This document shows, in pieces, positions 9,825 through 19,971 of a stretch of DNA of 42,861 bases. A model generated the notes under the pieces. The model saw only the letters and a program-made list of their open reading frames with translations. It was not told where the DNA came from and ran no database searches. The stretch spans positions 335,608-378,468 of the forward strand of contig BFEA01000615.1 of NCBI GenBank assembly GCA_003427395.1, read 5' to 3'. Position numbers and translations under genes: made by a program. This DNA is from Chara braunii (Eukaryota; Streptophyta; Charophyceae; Charales; Characeae). Numbering within the stretch: the first letter of the stretch is position 1; every line of letters starts with the position of its first letter.

Positions 9825-10090
9825 TGCAATTTGACTATGAGATCATAGACTTGATACGATACTTTATGATCCGGGGTACTGTAAAAAGGTATAATAGAAG
9901 ATTGAGTAGGAATGATGAAAGAGAGCTGATTGAAGATTATATTGAAAGACTGAGAAGGATTGCATTGCCAATGATCACCACCGAGTCTATTATTGCCTAC
10001 ACTCTCTATATACAGAACTCTCAAGGGGTAGAGCAAACAAGGGAAGAGAGAAACAAATCTGTATCTCTTGCAAAAAGAGTGAGAGATTGA
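9824..10090 (+). CDS. Module B, second internal copy (88 aa)
   Basis: The frame is open and has GTVKRYNRRLSRNDEREL, YIERLRRIALPMI, TTESIIAYTLYIQNSQG and a KSVSLAKRV end. It parallels the LTR-borne B module: GTV near the N-terminus, IE-x-LRR, an (E/A)YT-x-Y strand and a terminal A(R/K)(R/K)V helix. It is basic, so nucleic-acid binding is possible but unproven. Gag begins 62 bases downstream. Confidence 0.5.
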   Translation: MQFDYEIIDLIRYFMIRGTVKRYNRRLSRNDERELIEDYIERLRRIALPMITTESIIAYTLYIQNSQGVEQTREERNKSVSLAKRVRD

Positions 10091-10151
10091 AAAATAAAAG
10101 AGGGGAGAACAGAAGTGACAAAGAGAGAAAAGAAAGTATCAGGGAGAGTCT

Positions 10152-11195
10152 ATGGTCAAAATGGCAGGACGAGGGAGACCAAGCTCTTCTGCAGGATCTA
10201 ATGAGGAGGCTCTGGTGGGTGTTATACGGGAACTGGTAGAGAGAGTTGATACTATAAAAGGAGGTCAAATATCCAAGAGCAAAGAAGTCAGATGAGAGAA
10301 TTACATGTTTTAGGAGGGCTCAAGTAAATGATTTGTTGAATGAGTATGAATTATTTGGACTCGGTTATGGATGGTCAGACAAACAATGACTTAAGCACCT
10401 TCTATCTTATTGTGATACTAACTTGAGGTTGGTTGTTCAAGAGTTAATAGAAGGGGCCACTACATGGGAAAGGTCAAAGAAAGAATGAAAAGAGAATTTG
10501 AGAAAGACTCTGTTCCAACTACTATCAAGGATCTCCTCAACATTAGAAGAGCTAAGTATGACACTTTCAATATTTTCCTCTAAACTTTTATCAGAACGGC
10601 CAGAAGGATTCCATACTTGGATGAGGCTCAGAAATGTCATATTTTTCTGATTAATTTTACTGATAATGAAAGGCAGAATGTTCTTAACCAAACTCAACAC
10701 TATCCTCTCAGATGTGATGAAACGGTTGCAATTGTCAAAACTCTACCTACGGTCTCTCACAAGAAATGGTCACTGGATCAGATCAGTACCTTGGCTAAAG
10801 ACTGGGAGACTGAGAATGGTATGAAAAAAGAGAACAATCTAAGCGTTGAAAACATTATTCAACGGGTTATGGTCAACTACATGTCTGTCAATCATGCTGT
10901 GGATGAGAGAGGGAAGAAAAATACAGAAAGTGATGATGATGAGGATGTTGATGATGATGATGATGACTATGGTAAAAGAGGGGATTCTTCCAAATCCATG
11001 AAGAATTGGGGGAATGGTGTAAAAGGGAACAGAGAGAGGAGGAAGTACGGCGAGCGACCAATAAATAATTTTGTCTGTTATTATTGTGGTGAAGGAGTCC
11101 ACACTACCACTTACTGTAAGCCATTGGAAGAGGATGTGAAGAGTGGGGTGACAAAGAAGGATGCAATGAGTCATGTTTGTGACAGTTCATCATGA
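10152..11195 (+). pseudogene. gag: R0 gag, broken by frameshifts and stops
   Basis: It starts at an ATG followed by AGRGRPSSSAGSNEEAL and a helix ending VERVDTIK, then breaks near 10293. Later pieces in other frames (VNDLLNEYELFGLGYGWSDK; then KERMKREFEKDSVPTTIKDL) correspond to the retrotransposon Gag capsid region. From 10617 a 192-residue frame carries a very acidic Asp run encoded by a GAT repeat and a CCHC zinc knuckle, C-YY-C-GEGV-H-TTTY-C. Gag forms the virus-like particle and the knuckle binds RNA. At least three frame changes and several stops make it non-functional as written. Confidence 0.75.
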
Positions 11196-11688
11196 TGGAA
11201 CAAATTAGATCTCAAACATCCTTGAGGTACGAGACTTCTTGCCCTTAAGCATGATGAAAAGCTAAAGAAAAAAAAGAAGAGAAAGGCTAATGTGAATGTT
11301 CACATTTTTATAGGCAAACTGCCTACGGGACTCATATAAGAACCTGATGATTTTTTCGTTATGATTGAGTTGCCTCTAAGGTCCCTCACTTTAGTGGAGG
11401 ACATGTCTGACGAGATTACTCAAAGCGAGTTTTCGTTAAGGGAGAATTCTGCTTCTCAAATTTCCTCTAGGTTAGCAGCATTTTTTCCTTGCAAGCCTGC
11501 TTGTTCGGCCAACATGATGTCATTTGAAGGTGAATTACAAAAATAACTCATTATGGAACCGGACACAGTGATTGGAGAAGTGAGAAATATTCATGCACAT
11601 TTGACACCTCAAATAATAGAGGAAAATAAAAAGAAGGAAGGTCGAGGAGACTCTGATTGAGATCCTTGATGATCTCGAACCAGAACCT
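11196..11688 (+). pseudogene. Gag-to-protease linker region, decayed
   Basis: Short lysine- and glutamate-rich frames (a KKKKKRK run near 11265 and an open piece at 11361-11546) connect gag with the protease frame. They look like linker coding sequence but no domain is recognisable. Confidence 0.35.
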
Positions 11689-12615
11689 TTGCCCAAGAGA
11701 AGTGAACAAGGGAAGAAGAAAAATTTCCTACTCAAGAGTGAACTAGAGGATGAAACCGTAATTATCGATGTAATTACTAAGATGTTGGAAGAAACAGAAG
11801 TGACATTGTCTTTTAAGGAGGCAATGACACAAGCACCTAAGTTGAGAGAGGAATTGAAGAAACTAATTGAGGAAAAAACAATGAAAGTTAATTACTTGGG
11901 ATCAGTCTTTCCTAGTCAGGTTAACAGGACCTTTCCCGGATATAAGATGAGATTCGCAACCATGGGTTGTGGCTATTTGACGATCTATATTAATCAGGTG
12001 AAAATTTGAGCCTTAGTGGATTCTGGGGCGGAGATGATACTTATCTCTCAGAAGGCAATGGAAGCCTGTGATCTGGCTATTGATAGTTCAGCGAGGCAAA
12101 TACTAAGCAAAATTGCTAGAGAGCTCTTCGTGGCAGAATTTATTGACAGTTTGCCTATCAGAGTTGGGATGATGACAGTCGATCTATTGGGGTTCGTGGT
12201 ACCAGACTTGAACCATAATTGTATTCTGGACACTCCGTTCCTACACAGGATGAAGGTTGTCCAGTTCTTCAGTCATGAAGGGTCGTCCTGGATCATTCTG
12301 CAAGACCCGAAGACTGCACAAGAACATACCTTCATGGTCTATTCGACTTACCATCACAAACACAATATATCAGCCAACTCAATTAGAAGGGGAGGGTCTG
12401 CTGAGATGATGAGAAAAATAAAAGGGAAAGACAAACAAGAATTTAAGGAGGAAGTTTCAGTTGATATCAATCAGATTTTAAAGATGGTGAAAACTCTTGG
12501 CAACTTTAAAGACGAAGATGGACAGATTGAGACATTTAAGAAGGTTGTCGAGACAACCAAGGGCAAGAAAATGGAATTAAAGTTTGCATCAACTGATATT
12601 TTTTTAGGAAAATAG
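11689..12615 (+). pseudogene. R0 aspartic protease region, one in-frame stop
   Basis: The frame at 11689-12009 ends in a TGA just before ALVDSGAEMILISQKA, the catalytic D-S-G motif of retroelement aspartic proteases (Asp near 12019). The stop lies eight bases before that motif, and the downstream frame continues to 12615. ILDTPFLHRM near 12230 fits the second conserved protease block (hydrophobic-hydrophobic-D/G-x-P-F-L). The enzyme would cleave the Gag-Pol polyprotein. The ~80 residue tail after the protease is Lys/Glu-rich and resembles the linker before RT. Confidence 0.75.
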
Positions 12616-12783
12616 TCACTGGGTCAAAAAAACAAACAAACCCAAAGGGGTGAAAAAGAATCAGGTGTCAGTCTTTATAGGGAAGGATTGTGACGAGGCA
12701 CCGGAAAAGGAAAGGAGAATTATCAAATCATTAAGGGAGTCTGCGAAATTTGGGAATAAGTCACCAAGGAAAGATTTGACACG

Positions 12784-13882
12784 ATGAAGATAGACTCTGA
12801 TCAATTTATTCTGTCTGAAGAGAAGGAATACATCTTCAAAGTGTGTCAAAAATTATTTGTTGCCTTCTCCTTTAATGATGAAAAAAAATGGCGGTTCGAT
12901 GTGGATATGATTAAGATGGCAAAAATCTGGACAATTGATCATATCCCATGGAATGATAGACCAACCAAGTATGCCCTGAAAGAAGAGGCGGAAGTGGTAA
13001 AGTATCTTGATAAGAAAATTGCGTCTAATGTTGTTGAACCTGCTGATGGACCGTATGCTAACCACTGGTTTTACTTTTGGAAACCAAGAGGAGGATTGAG
13101 ATGGATACAGAATCTCCAGAAACTCAACTCAGTAACGGTACGTGATGTAGATAACCTTCCTAATGTTGATCTCCTTTCTTAATCTTTTGCTGGTCAATGC
13201 ATTTATTCTTTAATTGATTTATATTCTGGTTATGATTAGTTTCTCATTGATCCTACTAGTCAACCAATGACTGTCATGCACACGCCAAGGGACCTCATTC
13301 CGATTTGCGTGGTACCTCAAGGTTGGACTAATGGTGTGACAGTGGTTCAAAGGGATATGACTAAAGTCATGCAGGACATCTCGCCTGAGATAATTAGTCC
13401 TTATATTGATGATAATCCTGTGAAAGGAACTATGGTAAGAGATAAGATTTTGGTTGGGGATAGCGTCAGGAAGTTCCTCTGGGAGCATGCTGAAGGTGTA
13501 AAGCCGGTCCTAGAGAGACTTTGAAAGTATAATTTGACTGCCAGTGGACCAAAGTCACTTCTCTTCCAAGCAAAGGTCACTATTTTGGGCTTCAAATGTT
13601 TCTCCAAGGGTAGGAGCCCTGATCCCAAGAAGATAGATAAAATTTTGAACTGACATCTGCCCCTCAAGCGGGTGACAAACGTCAGGAGTGTCTTGGGTGT
13701 CTGTGGGTTCTGGAAGATTTTTATACCTCATTTTGCTACCCATGCTGAGCCACTAAGGGAAATGGTGAGACAAGGGGCTGACTTATCTTTGACTGAGAAA
13801 AGACAGACTGCTGCAGAAACTCTGCATGAAAAGTTAAGAGACGGTGGTGTAGTGTTGGGAGTGTTTTACCATGATGATGAAG
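12784..13882 (+). pseudogene. R0 reverse transcriptase, truncated, several stops
   Basis: RT blocks appear in order: KPRGGLRWIQNLQKLNSVTV (fingers), YSLIDLYSGYD (the first catalytic Asp block), MHTPRDLIP and VPQGWTNG, the catalytic PYIDDNPV box near 13397, KYNLTASGPKSLLF, then VRSVLGVCGFWKIFIPHF of the thumb/connection. Stops interrupt at about 13180, 13240, 13522 and 13652. The sequence ends at a KLRDGGVVLGVF segment just before the 3' LTR, so RNase H and integrase are missing. This is a Ty3/gypsy-like RT with YIDD in place of the commoner YLDD. It cannot be active as written. Confidence 0.85.
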
Positions 13883-15444
13883 TGATGGCAGGGTGAGAGT
13901 AACTTGCACGTTGCACCTGGCGAAACAGAGGGTTGGAAAGAAAGACAATTGAAAACCTTCGCCGTCAAACGAGAATTATGATGGAATATGCCTTGACGCT
14001 GGTGAGAGGTCGAACAAAGATAGAGTAAACCAACTACCTTGACGAGGTTGACGGAAGACCACACAACATCTTCTCATTAGTAGGATCCGTTAAGGAAGCA
14101 AGGAAAGTTGTGACTGGCGACCAGTAGGAGCATTTTGTCATCAATTTCACGAGAAACGTGCAAGCATCAAATAAAGACAAACTAAGAATGGTAGATTAAA
14201 TCAGAAAATTGGTTACAATCAGACACACAGTACATCATCAAATCACGAGCAGCAATCGATGCAGCCTCGAAACTGAGAAAGTCTTGAGAGGCGACAACTA
14301 TCAAACACATCAGCACGGTTCAGTCTTTTCCAGTCATCAAGTCGGTGTTGTTGACCAATCTTAATCAGATCGCACTCAAGGATGGATTTCAATACAAGTA
14401 TGTCAGTGCAGTTTGTTTTAGACAGGGAGATCTGTCAATCTTCGTTGTCCTCACCAGTTTTGCGGGTGGTGCCATTCAGGATCTGAGACTCTACTTAAAG
14501 AAAGGCAAGGAAACACATGAGCACTTCGACTCGGTCTGGATTTCAGCAGCTAGTTACCTCGCGCAGAAAGAGTATGAGCTGGATGAGAGTGGTACAAAGC
14601 TGATTCGTGGCTTTGGACCTAAGCTCTATGTTGATTATCCCAAGTCGCCAGTCCCTTCTCTACTCACTGATGGGTCTTGCTGGGGCGACCTGGTGGACTT
14701 GGCGAAGAGGTACATCTCACCAACTCAGATTGACTATCAAACTTTGACAGAGCCCACANAGTTCGAGCATCTTAGACGGGGAATCTTCTCCAGACCCTAT
14801 CTACCTACTCTATGGGAGAAGTTTTATTCCATGATTGACTTTCGGGTCATGTACCTTGGATGAAATTGTTCAGAGCTCGCAGGCTTTAGGTGGCTCTATA
14901 TTCAGAGGCCACAACCTCAGAAAGTACGCAGACATGGTTTAAAGCACAAGAAACGATCAGTCGAATGAGAGATTGAGTGTGAGAACCCATAGGGATAAAT
15001 GAGGACTATTGAGGAGTGCTGACTATGTCTGTTCATCTATACTTTCTGAGACTATAATGAGTTCTCACTCTTCCCTCATTTAAACCTTGTCTTTATTCGA
15101 GTCGATCAGTCTTGCTTCCTGCTTTGTCATTGTTGATGATAGTGTTTCTTGATGATTCTGTCATAGTTATCAAAATGAGAAAATTGTAGAATTGATACAT
15201 GCATGACATTTCAAACCCCATGATTATAATTTGCATTAATTTTTGTTGTTCTGAACCAGAATAAAAGATTCCTAAGACCAGGGACTGACGAAGACCGCAA
15301 TTGAAGGTCTCGCTCGAAGTCAGGCGCACACAACAAGAAAGGATTTGCTTTAATTTTATTTATTGCAAACGACTACAAAATTCTGCGTGACAGTCTGTTG
15401 GCTCTCCGGTCGCCTGAAGTAGCCTGACTGGAAAATGTGCAACA
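13883..15444 (+). repeat. R0 3' LTR
   Basis: It is about 96-97% identical to 5559-7125, including the B and A coding sequences. It contains one undetermined base at 14759. Its B module has a stop (GAGTAAACC) where the 5' LTR has GAGTACACC. The right edge is set by comparison with the PBS-proximal edge of the 5' copy. Confidence 0.8.
14345..14863 (+). CDS. Module A protein in the 3' LTR
   Basis: The 172-residue frame is open through its whole length and matches the 5' LTR copy at about 161 positions. One codon contains an N (position 14759). As in the 5' copy there is no convincing early ATG. Confidence 0.5.
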   Translation: MLLTNLNQIALKDGFQYKYVSAVCFRQGDLSIFVVLTSFAGGAIQDLRLYLKKGKETHEHFDSVWISAASYLAQKEYELDESGTKLIRGFGPKLYVDYPKSPVPSLLTDGSCWGDLVDLAKRYISPTQIDYQTLTEPTXFEHLRRGIFSRPYLPTLWEKFYSMIDFRVMYLG

Positions 15445-16090
15445 CCTGGACGGGTTTTTCCCTCACTCAGGGCTTAGGTTGAGGACAGTTGTCCCCGCAT
15501 TCGTCATGGACGGAGGGTTCAGAGGGGTAGGTGGCCTGGTAGAGGCCTACCTCACCACCAGGGAGCTCAAGCATTTCTCGAGGGGAGAGCAGGACTCCCA
15601 TTATATTTACTACTCCCTAGTGATTGTAGGACCTCGGTGGGGGGACGAGAGAGTTCAACTTATAGAGTTGATTTGATCCATTGCTCTCACCTGTGGCGAT
15701 TATGTGTGGGACCGTCCCCCGCCGTCATACGTATGGGACTTGTTGGACCACGAGCTCCGGGCGGGCCCGGAGTATATCACGTTCATAGGCAGGCTCTTCT
15801 TTGAGGATTGGGGCTACTGGTGGAGCCAGGATTCAGGGAGTCGTGATACGGAGCTCCTCATATCCATTTACCAGCTGACTGAGTATTACGTGCATATAGG
15901 GGTGCCTTAGTATCGTGTGGTGGAGGACCTCGACGACGACGACGAGGAGGCCTGGAAGCCTAATTGGGTAGACTCCGACAGGGAGGATGCCGAGTCTGGA
16001 GAGGAGGACGACGTCGCAGATGCTTACTTCCCAAGGATAGGAGTCGCGGTTGTCGCGCGCGGCGGTCTCGCATTCCGCTGGGAGCGCTGA
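15445..16090 (+). pseudogene. GC-rich ORF of unknown function with two in-frame stops
   Basis: A single phase stays open over about 215 codons except for TGA at 15674-15676 and TAG at 15908-15910, where roughly eight stops would be expected by chance. Visible features: an aromatic-rich segment (WDRPPPSYVWDLLDHEL, FFEDWGYWWSQDSG) and a strongly acidic tail (DLDDDDEEAW, SGEEDDVADAYF). The frame runs about 40 bases into R1 copy 1. The start is lost at the R0 boundary. It may be the 3' terminal coding region of the element to which R1 copy 1 belongs, but I do not recognise the family. Confidence 0.5.
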
Positions 16091-16249
16091 ACCTCACGGT
16101 GGTGTCAGGCAAGATTTATTCTTGAAGAACAACTAGTCACCACTCCGACCTTGCGAGTTGGCTATACCTCTCACGACGCCCCACGACAGGTCAGGGCGTC
16201 GCAAGGTACAACTTACCTCTACCCGAGGGGCTTTCACCACCCTCAGGTA

Positions 16250-16276
16250 GGCGTATCCCTGCTGAGCTACCGGCCC
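16250..16276 (-). other. tRNA-like Pol III A-box inside R1
   Basis: On the minus strand GGGCCGGTAGCTCAGCAGG has the layout of a tRNA 5' end: a 7-base acceptor strand, TA, then a perfect A-box TAGCTCAGCAGG. The D-stem is not closed and no B-box follows at the right distance, so this is not a tRNA gene. R1 copy 2 keeps it (25280-25306, TAGCTCAGTAGG). Confidence 0.45.
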
Positions 16277-17479
16277 ACATGCAAAGGCTTTTACATGCCT
16301 TTGTAGAGGTAGGTTGGCCGAGGGCGTTTGCTCGATCGTTGTAGCATAAAATGGGGTACGAGGGGTAAGACGTCTAGAACAAACCCGTTAGATATTCAGG
16401 TCGAACTTTAAAAGGCTGTCTATTTCCGCTACTTCGTAATGTATTATCCTCTTGACAAATATCAATCAAACAATTTTTCTACCAAACGGCGTTCTATCTT
16501 TCTTAACTCACCATGACTTAACTGAATATCAGATAATATAGAAGTTATGCAAGACAATAATGAGGATGGGGTTATTACCGCCAAGAACCGTTCCCACTTT
16601 CACAAGTGTTGTGTGTCCGAGACTCTTCAATAGATCAGGTCCAGTTTAATCCAAGCACAGAAAAATGCAAAAACTGTTCACATGTCATGCACTAACGACG
16701 TCAACCATCAACCATTGACCTTGTCCCTCACTTCCCAAACCATATATGGCAGCCTTGTCTTTCTGAGACGTAAGCCCAACCCCCTCACAATTCTTCAAAT
16801 GACCCTTGAGAGTGACTAGGGTCATTTAGGGAATGACCACAGGTGACAGTTTTACTGATCACAGAGTTTGACTTTAAAGGTGGGTATCAAGTCAGAGGGG
16901 AAAAGTTAAATCGGTAACAACCGACCTGTTATCAAGAGATAACATAAATTTTTGGTCCTTTCTGTAGAACCTCTTTCTTGAAATGCAGTAGATAAACAGG
17001 GACATGCACACACATAGGTCAACAAAGATTCAACATTCCCACTTGATTTCCCACATATTGATATCTAAGGGTCAAGCCCTTAGACATGGGTAGTGAGCTT
17101 TGGGATCGACACTCGAGGTATAATGCATAATCTTACTCTCACAACGATACTTTAAGCCGTCTGTCACTCTCTCCTCTCACTTAAGGAGTCTTATGTCTGT
17201 GTTCTAAGTCGTCTTAAGGAAACTCATATTTCCCCTACTCTTAGTCCTTGCATTTTCTCTCTTGGGGATAAGCGCACCGTTTGGCGCTTATGTAGATGAG
17301 ATATAACTAATTCATCGTTGTGGCCTTCCATCCGAAGGCTATGGACAACTAGGAACTACGTGGTGGTTCTTAAGCTTCTTTCTCCCGCGGTCCTAACTCT
17401 TTATCTTCTTTGTTCCTTTCCCAGGTTCTTGAGACCTTGCTCCAACAGGAGCATTGTTCCTTCTTTTTTTTTCTATTTG

Positions 17480-18840
17480 TGTTAACATTCTCAAGCAGGA
17501 GGTCGATTCAGACATGAATCTCTTGCTACTTGCTCAATACCAAGCAGTCTGTTAATTATTCAGACAATCCAAGTAAGTCACACATGAATATTTCATTCTC
17601 TTTATAAGTCTCACTCAATGTACACATAAGATCTAATCAGAGTAGCAGGATAATTCATACATGAGCATCCTTCCTTTTACAAATAGTTGAGGTTCCTACA
17701 GAAGCACCCTACTACTTGCTTTAGGTATCCTTCTGAAAGATCTGGATGTCAACCCTTTCCCAGAGGTTAATAACCGTCTGCGTGAATAACAGGCGACCCA
17801 CACAAGAGCCTCCTACTATCACGTGACAAGGTCCTCTTCATGATAGCATTAGGATAAACCTAACAAGGCTATCATGTTGCCCTTCCGAAGCCGATCGTCC
17901 TGAGACCGGGTTGGTTTGGACAAGAGACGAGTGTTTAGGGTATTCCTACAGGAGTACCCTTCCCCCTTGTAGGTTATTATCAGAATCAAGTAGGTAATAG
18001 GCAGACCCCAACAGAGGTCCCCCTACTACTTCCTTGGTTAGTGAGTAGTTCATCCTTTAAACAAGTAATAGGACGACTCCTACTGAAGTTTCCCTATTAC
18101 CGGTCCGGTGGTCGGACTGCTATAGGGTGAGCAAGATAGGAAAGAAAAAGTACCAATTTGATTTCCTATTCTTTGCAAGTTGTCAGTCAGCCTTAGACTC
18201 AAGCGTGAGAATAGGATGACCCTCTCTGGAGCCTCCTACTACACCTTGAATAAGTGCAAAGACCGAATATTCATGAGCAGTTAATAAGAAAGGAAGTTAT
18301 TACCAAAATCCCATGAGTTCACTTTTCTCAACAAGCAGATCCTAGTTAATTGAGGTGGTGACATAGCACACACAGGAATACCGCCACCTTTTAATCGGAT
18401 CAATCGTCCCAGTCTCAAAGAGCAAATGTCCAACCCATACATGGGTTTTCTACCGCCTTCGGAGACTGGTTCGGTAAGCTAACAGGGCGACCCTCACTAG
18501 AGTCTCCCTTTATTATTTTTAAGTGTCAGACTCCTCTTCCCTTCATGACGATAGTCGAACCGGGAAGGCAACTCACACATGAGTACCTCATTCAGTTCAT
18601 AAGTTAGTGTCCGACACCTCTACCCGTCACGAGGACAGCCGATCCGGCAGAGAGTAAGGTAATTCACACATGAGTACCTTATTTAGTTCATAAGTTAGTG
18701 TCAACACCTCTTTCCGTCACGACGACAGTCGATCCGGCAGAGAGTAAGGTAACTCACACATTAGCACCTCATTGTCAACCCTTAGTCACGCCAGCGCATA
18801 CATAAGTAATACGACGGCTCACACATGAGCCTCCATCGTA
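17480..18840. repeat. Array of short degenerate hairpins within R1
   Basis: Roughly a dozen imperfect palindromes of 22-35 bases recur every 70-110 bases, many with a CACA or ATAC loop. Examples: 17648-17670 (GGATAATTCAT with ATGAGCATCC), 18067-18098 (AATAGG with CCTATT ends) and 18810-18840 (TACGA and GGCTCA arms pairing with TGAGCC and TCGTA). Arm sequences differ between units while pairing is largely kept. Confidence 0.55.
18570..18790. repeat. Tandem repeat, ~90 bp period, 2.4 units
   Basis: Units begin at 18570, 18661 and 18751 with A(A)CTCACACATGAG-like starts, followed by TAAGTTAGTGTC, ACACCTCT and GATCCGGCAGAGAGTAAGG. The third is truncated. Each unit start is one of the hairpins of the larger array. 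Confidence 0.85.
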
Positions 18841-19577
18841 CCACTTTTTTCCTCAAACCCAAATAATGTAGGTTCCTTCTTAGTTCTCTTAGGTTCCTTC
18901 CTTCCATCAGGCAAGATTCTTATTTCAATCATTAAGTTATTTCCCTTTTGATACGCTTAATCCTGAAGAAAACACAACCACTAGGTCATACAGCCATACA
19001 CGCAGTCCAATAGGTGGTTGTAGCCTGTAAGGGTATATGGGAAAGGAATAGGCACCGCGTACCTCATGGTTCCCTGCCTCCAGAGTTCCTCCTGAACTCC
19101 GACAGAGTTCCCACAATCGCCCTGTCCTCGATTTCGTATTACATATGTAGTGGGTCATTTGGGCCTTTGTAGGACTATATCATTAGACAAGTTATAGTTT
19201 TGAAGAGATTGGTACCTGAGATGATCAACCGAGGAAAAGAATGGAGGAGGATGGAAGAGCTAGGCACTATCACACGGTGAGAATGTCCCTCTCCTCTCCA
19301 ATGCCCCACACTCTTTCCCTTCCTGACCCCTGCTTACCTCATGATGTTTTAATAGTGAAACATCAACCAATAATAATAGTAATATTGATAATAATAATAC
19401 TAGCAATAATAATAATAATAATACCAACACTTACTTCTAGAAGGTAAGTGTGCAAAGGCGAAAAAACAGATCCCTGATTACGAGACCTCATGAAAAGCCA
19501 GAAAGTCCAAGACTGTCCAGAAAGTAGTGCACTGCTACTAACCAATAGGAGAATCAGAACACTGCATCAGATTGTCA

Positions 19578-19971
19578 ATGGGAGCATACTCTCGCCATCA
19601 CCAACATGAGTATTCAGAATCCTTCTCCTACTCGATGTTCAGCGCCCAGGCGACCATCACACAACTACCAACAGCCTATGAATCGTCAATGCATGCAGTT
19701 GACATTAGCTGCAGAATCGGAGTTCATGGCAATGTCGACCCCTACCTAGACCAGGTGCGTGCCCTTTCATCATTACTTTTGCCTCTCTCACTCTTTCTTT
19801 TCTTTCGCACATGCATACACACAGTTACAAACTGATAGATCACACGAAGTCCACACTCGGACCATAGATGCAGAGTCCAGACATGCGCAATTTAGAAGTC
19901 TTGTCAAGACTTTTCATTCGCCAGTTTCGGCGAGCCATTCACCAAACGTCCAACAATGCGGAGTTCAGTGA
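19578..19971 (+). CDS. Speculative two-exon ORF (exons 19578-19754 and 19825-19971)
   Basis: An ATG frame of 59 codons ends exactly at a plausible donor (CAG then GTGCGT at 19755). A pyrimidine-rich 70-base segment ends in ACACAG at 19824, and the frame remains open for 48 more codons to TGA. A competing reading of exon 2 in another phase (SPDMRNLEVLSRLFIRQF) stays open to a second good donor at 19997. No homology is recognised. Short introns with pyrimidine-rich acceptors fit a nuclear gene, but chance is a serious alternative. Confidence 0.2.

Larger units (their letters stand above)
5559..15444 (+). mobile_element. R0: LTR retrotransposon, Ty3/gypsy-like, decayed, with LTR-borne ORFs
   Basis: A direct repeat of about 1.56 kb (5559-7125 and 13883-15444) flanks a region containing, in order, a PBS, tandem protein modules, gag with zinc knuckle, protease and reverse transcriptase. 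Both LTRs begin TGATGGCA and end ACA. The LTRs are about 96-97% identical by eye over the stretches compared. The pol region stops after the RT thumb/connection, so RNase H and integrase are absent and no polypurine tract is seen before the 3' LTR. The 5-bp flanks (GGGAG and CCTGG) do not match, so no target-site duplication is visible. The order of what remains (PR then RT, YIDD box) and the gag zinc knuckle favour Ty3/gypsy. Confidence 0.8.
16051..19150. repeat. R1 long repeat, copy 1 (probable LTR; right edge uncertain)
   Basis: This begins TGTCGCGCG and is matched, at roughly 90% by eye, by 25081-27116, which begins with the same bases; the left flanks of the two copies are unrelated. A sharp shared TG start suggests an LTR. 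In copy 1 the preceding sequence is coding (15445-16050) with a purine-rich stretch (AAGGATAGGAG) close to the edge, as expected for a 3' LTR. Copy 2 is interrupted before its end, so the right edge here is a guess based on where the hairpin array stops. No PBS is recognised near 19.1 kb. Confidence 0.6.

Noticed and set aside
5554-15449. Target-site duplication for R0
   Set aside because: Flanks GGGAG and CCTGG do not match at the best-defined edges, and shifting the edges by a few bases does not help.
17480-18840. CRISPR-like array
   Set aside because: Repeat units are degenerate, spacing is irregular, spacers are not distinct and the context is a eukaryotic retroelement.
19205-19235. TTGGTACCTGAGATGATC as a PBS following R1 copy 1
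   Set aside because: It matches the usual initiator-Met PBS only for the first few bases and no LTR end CA precedes it.
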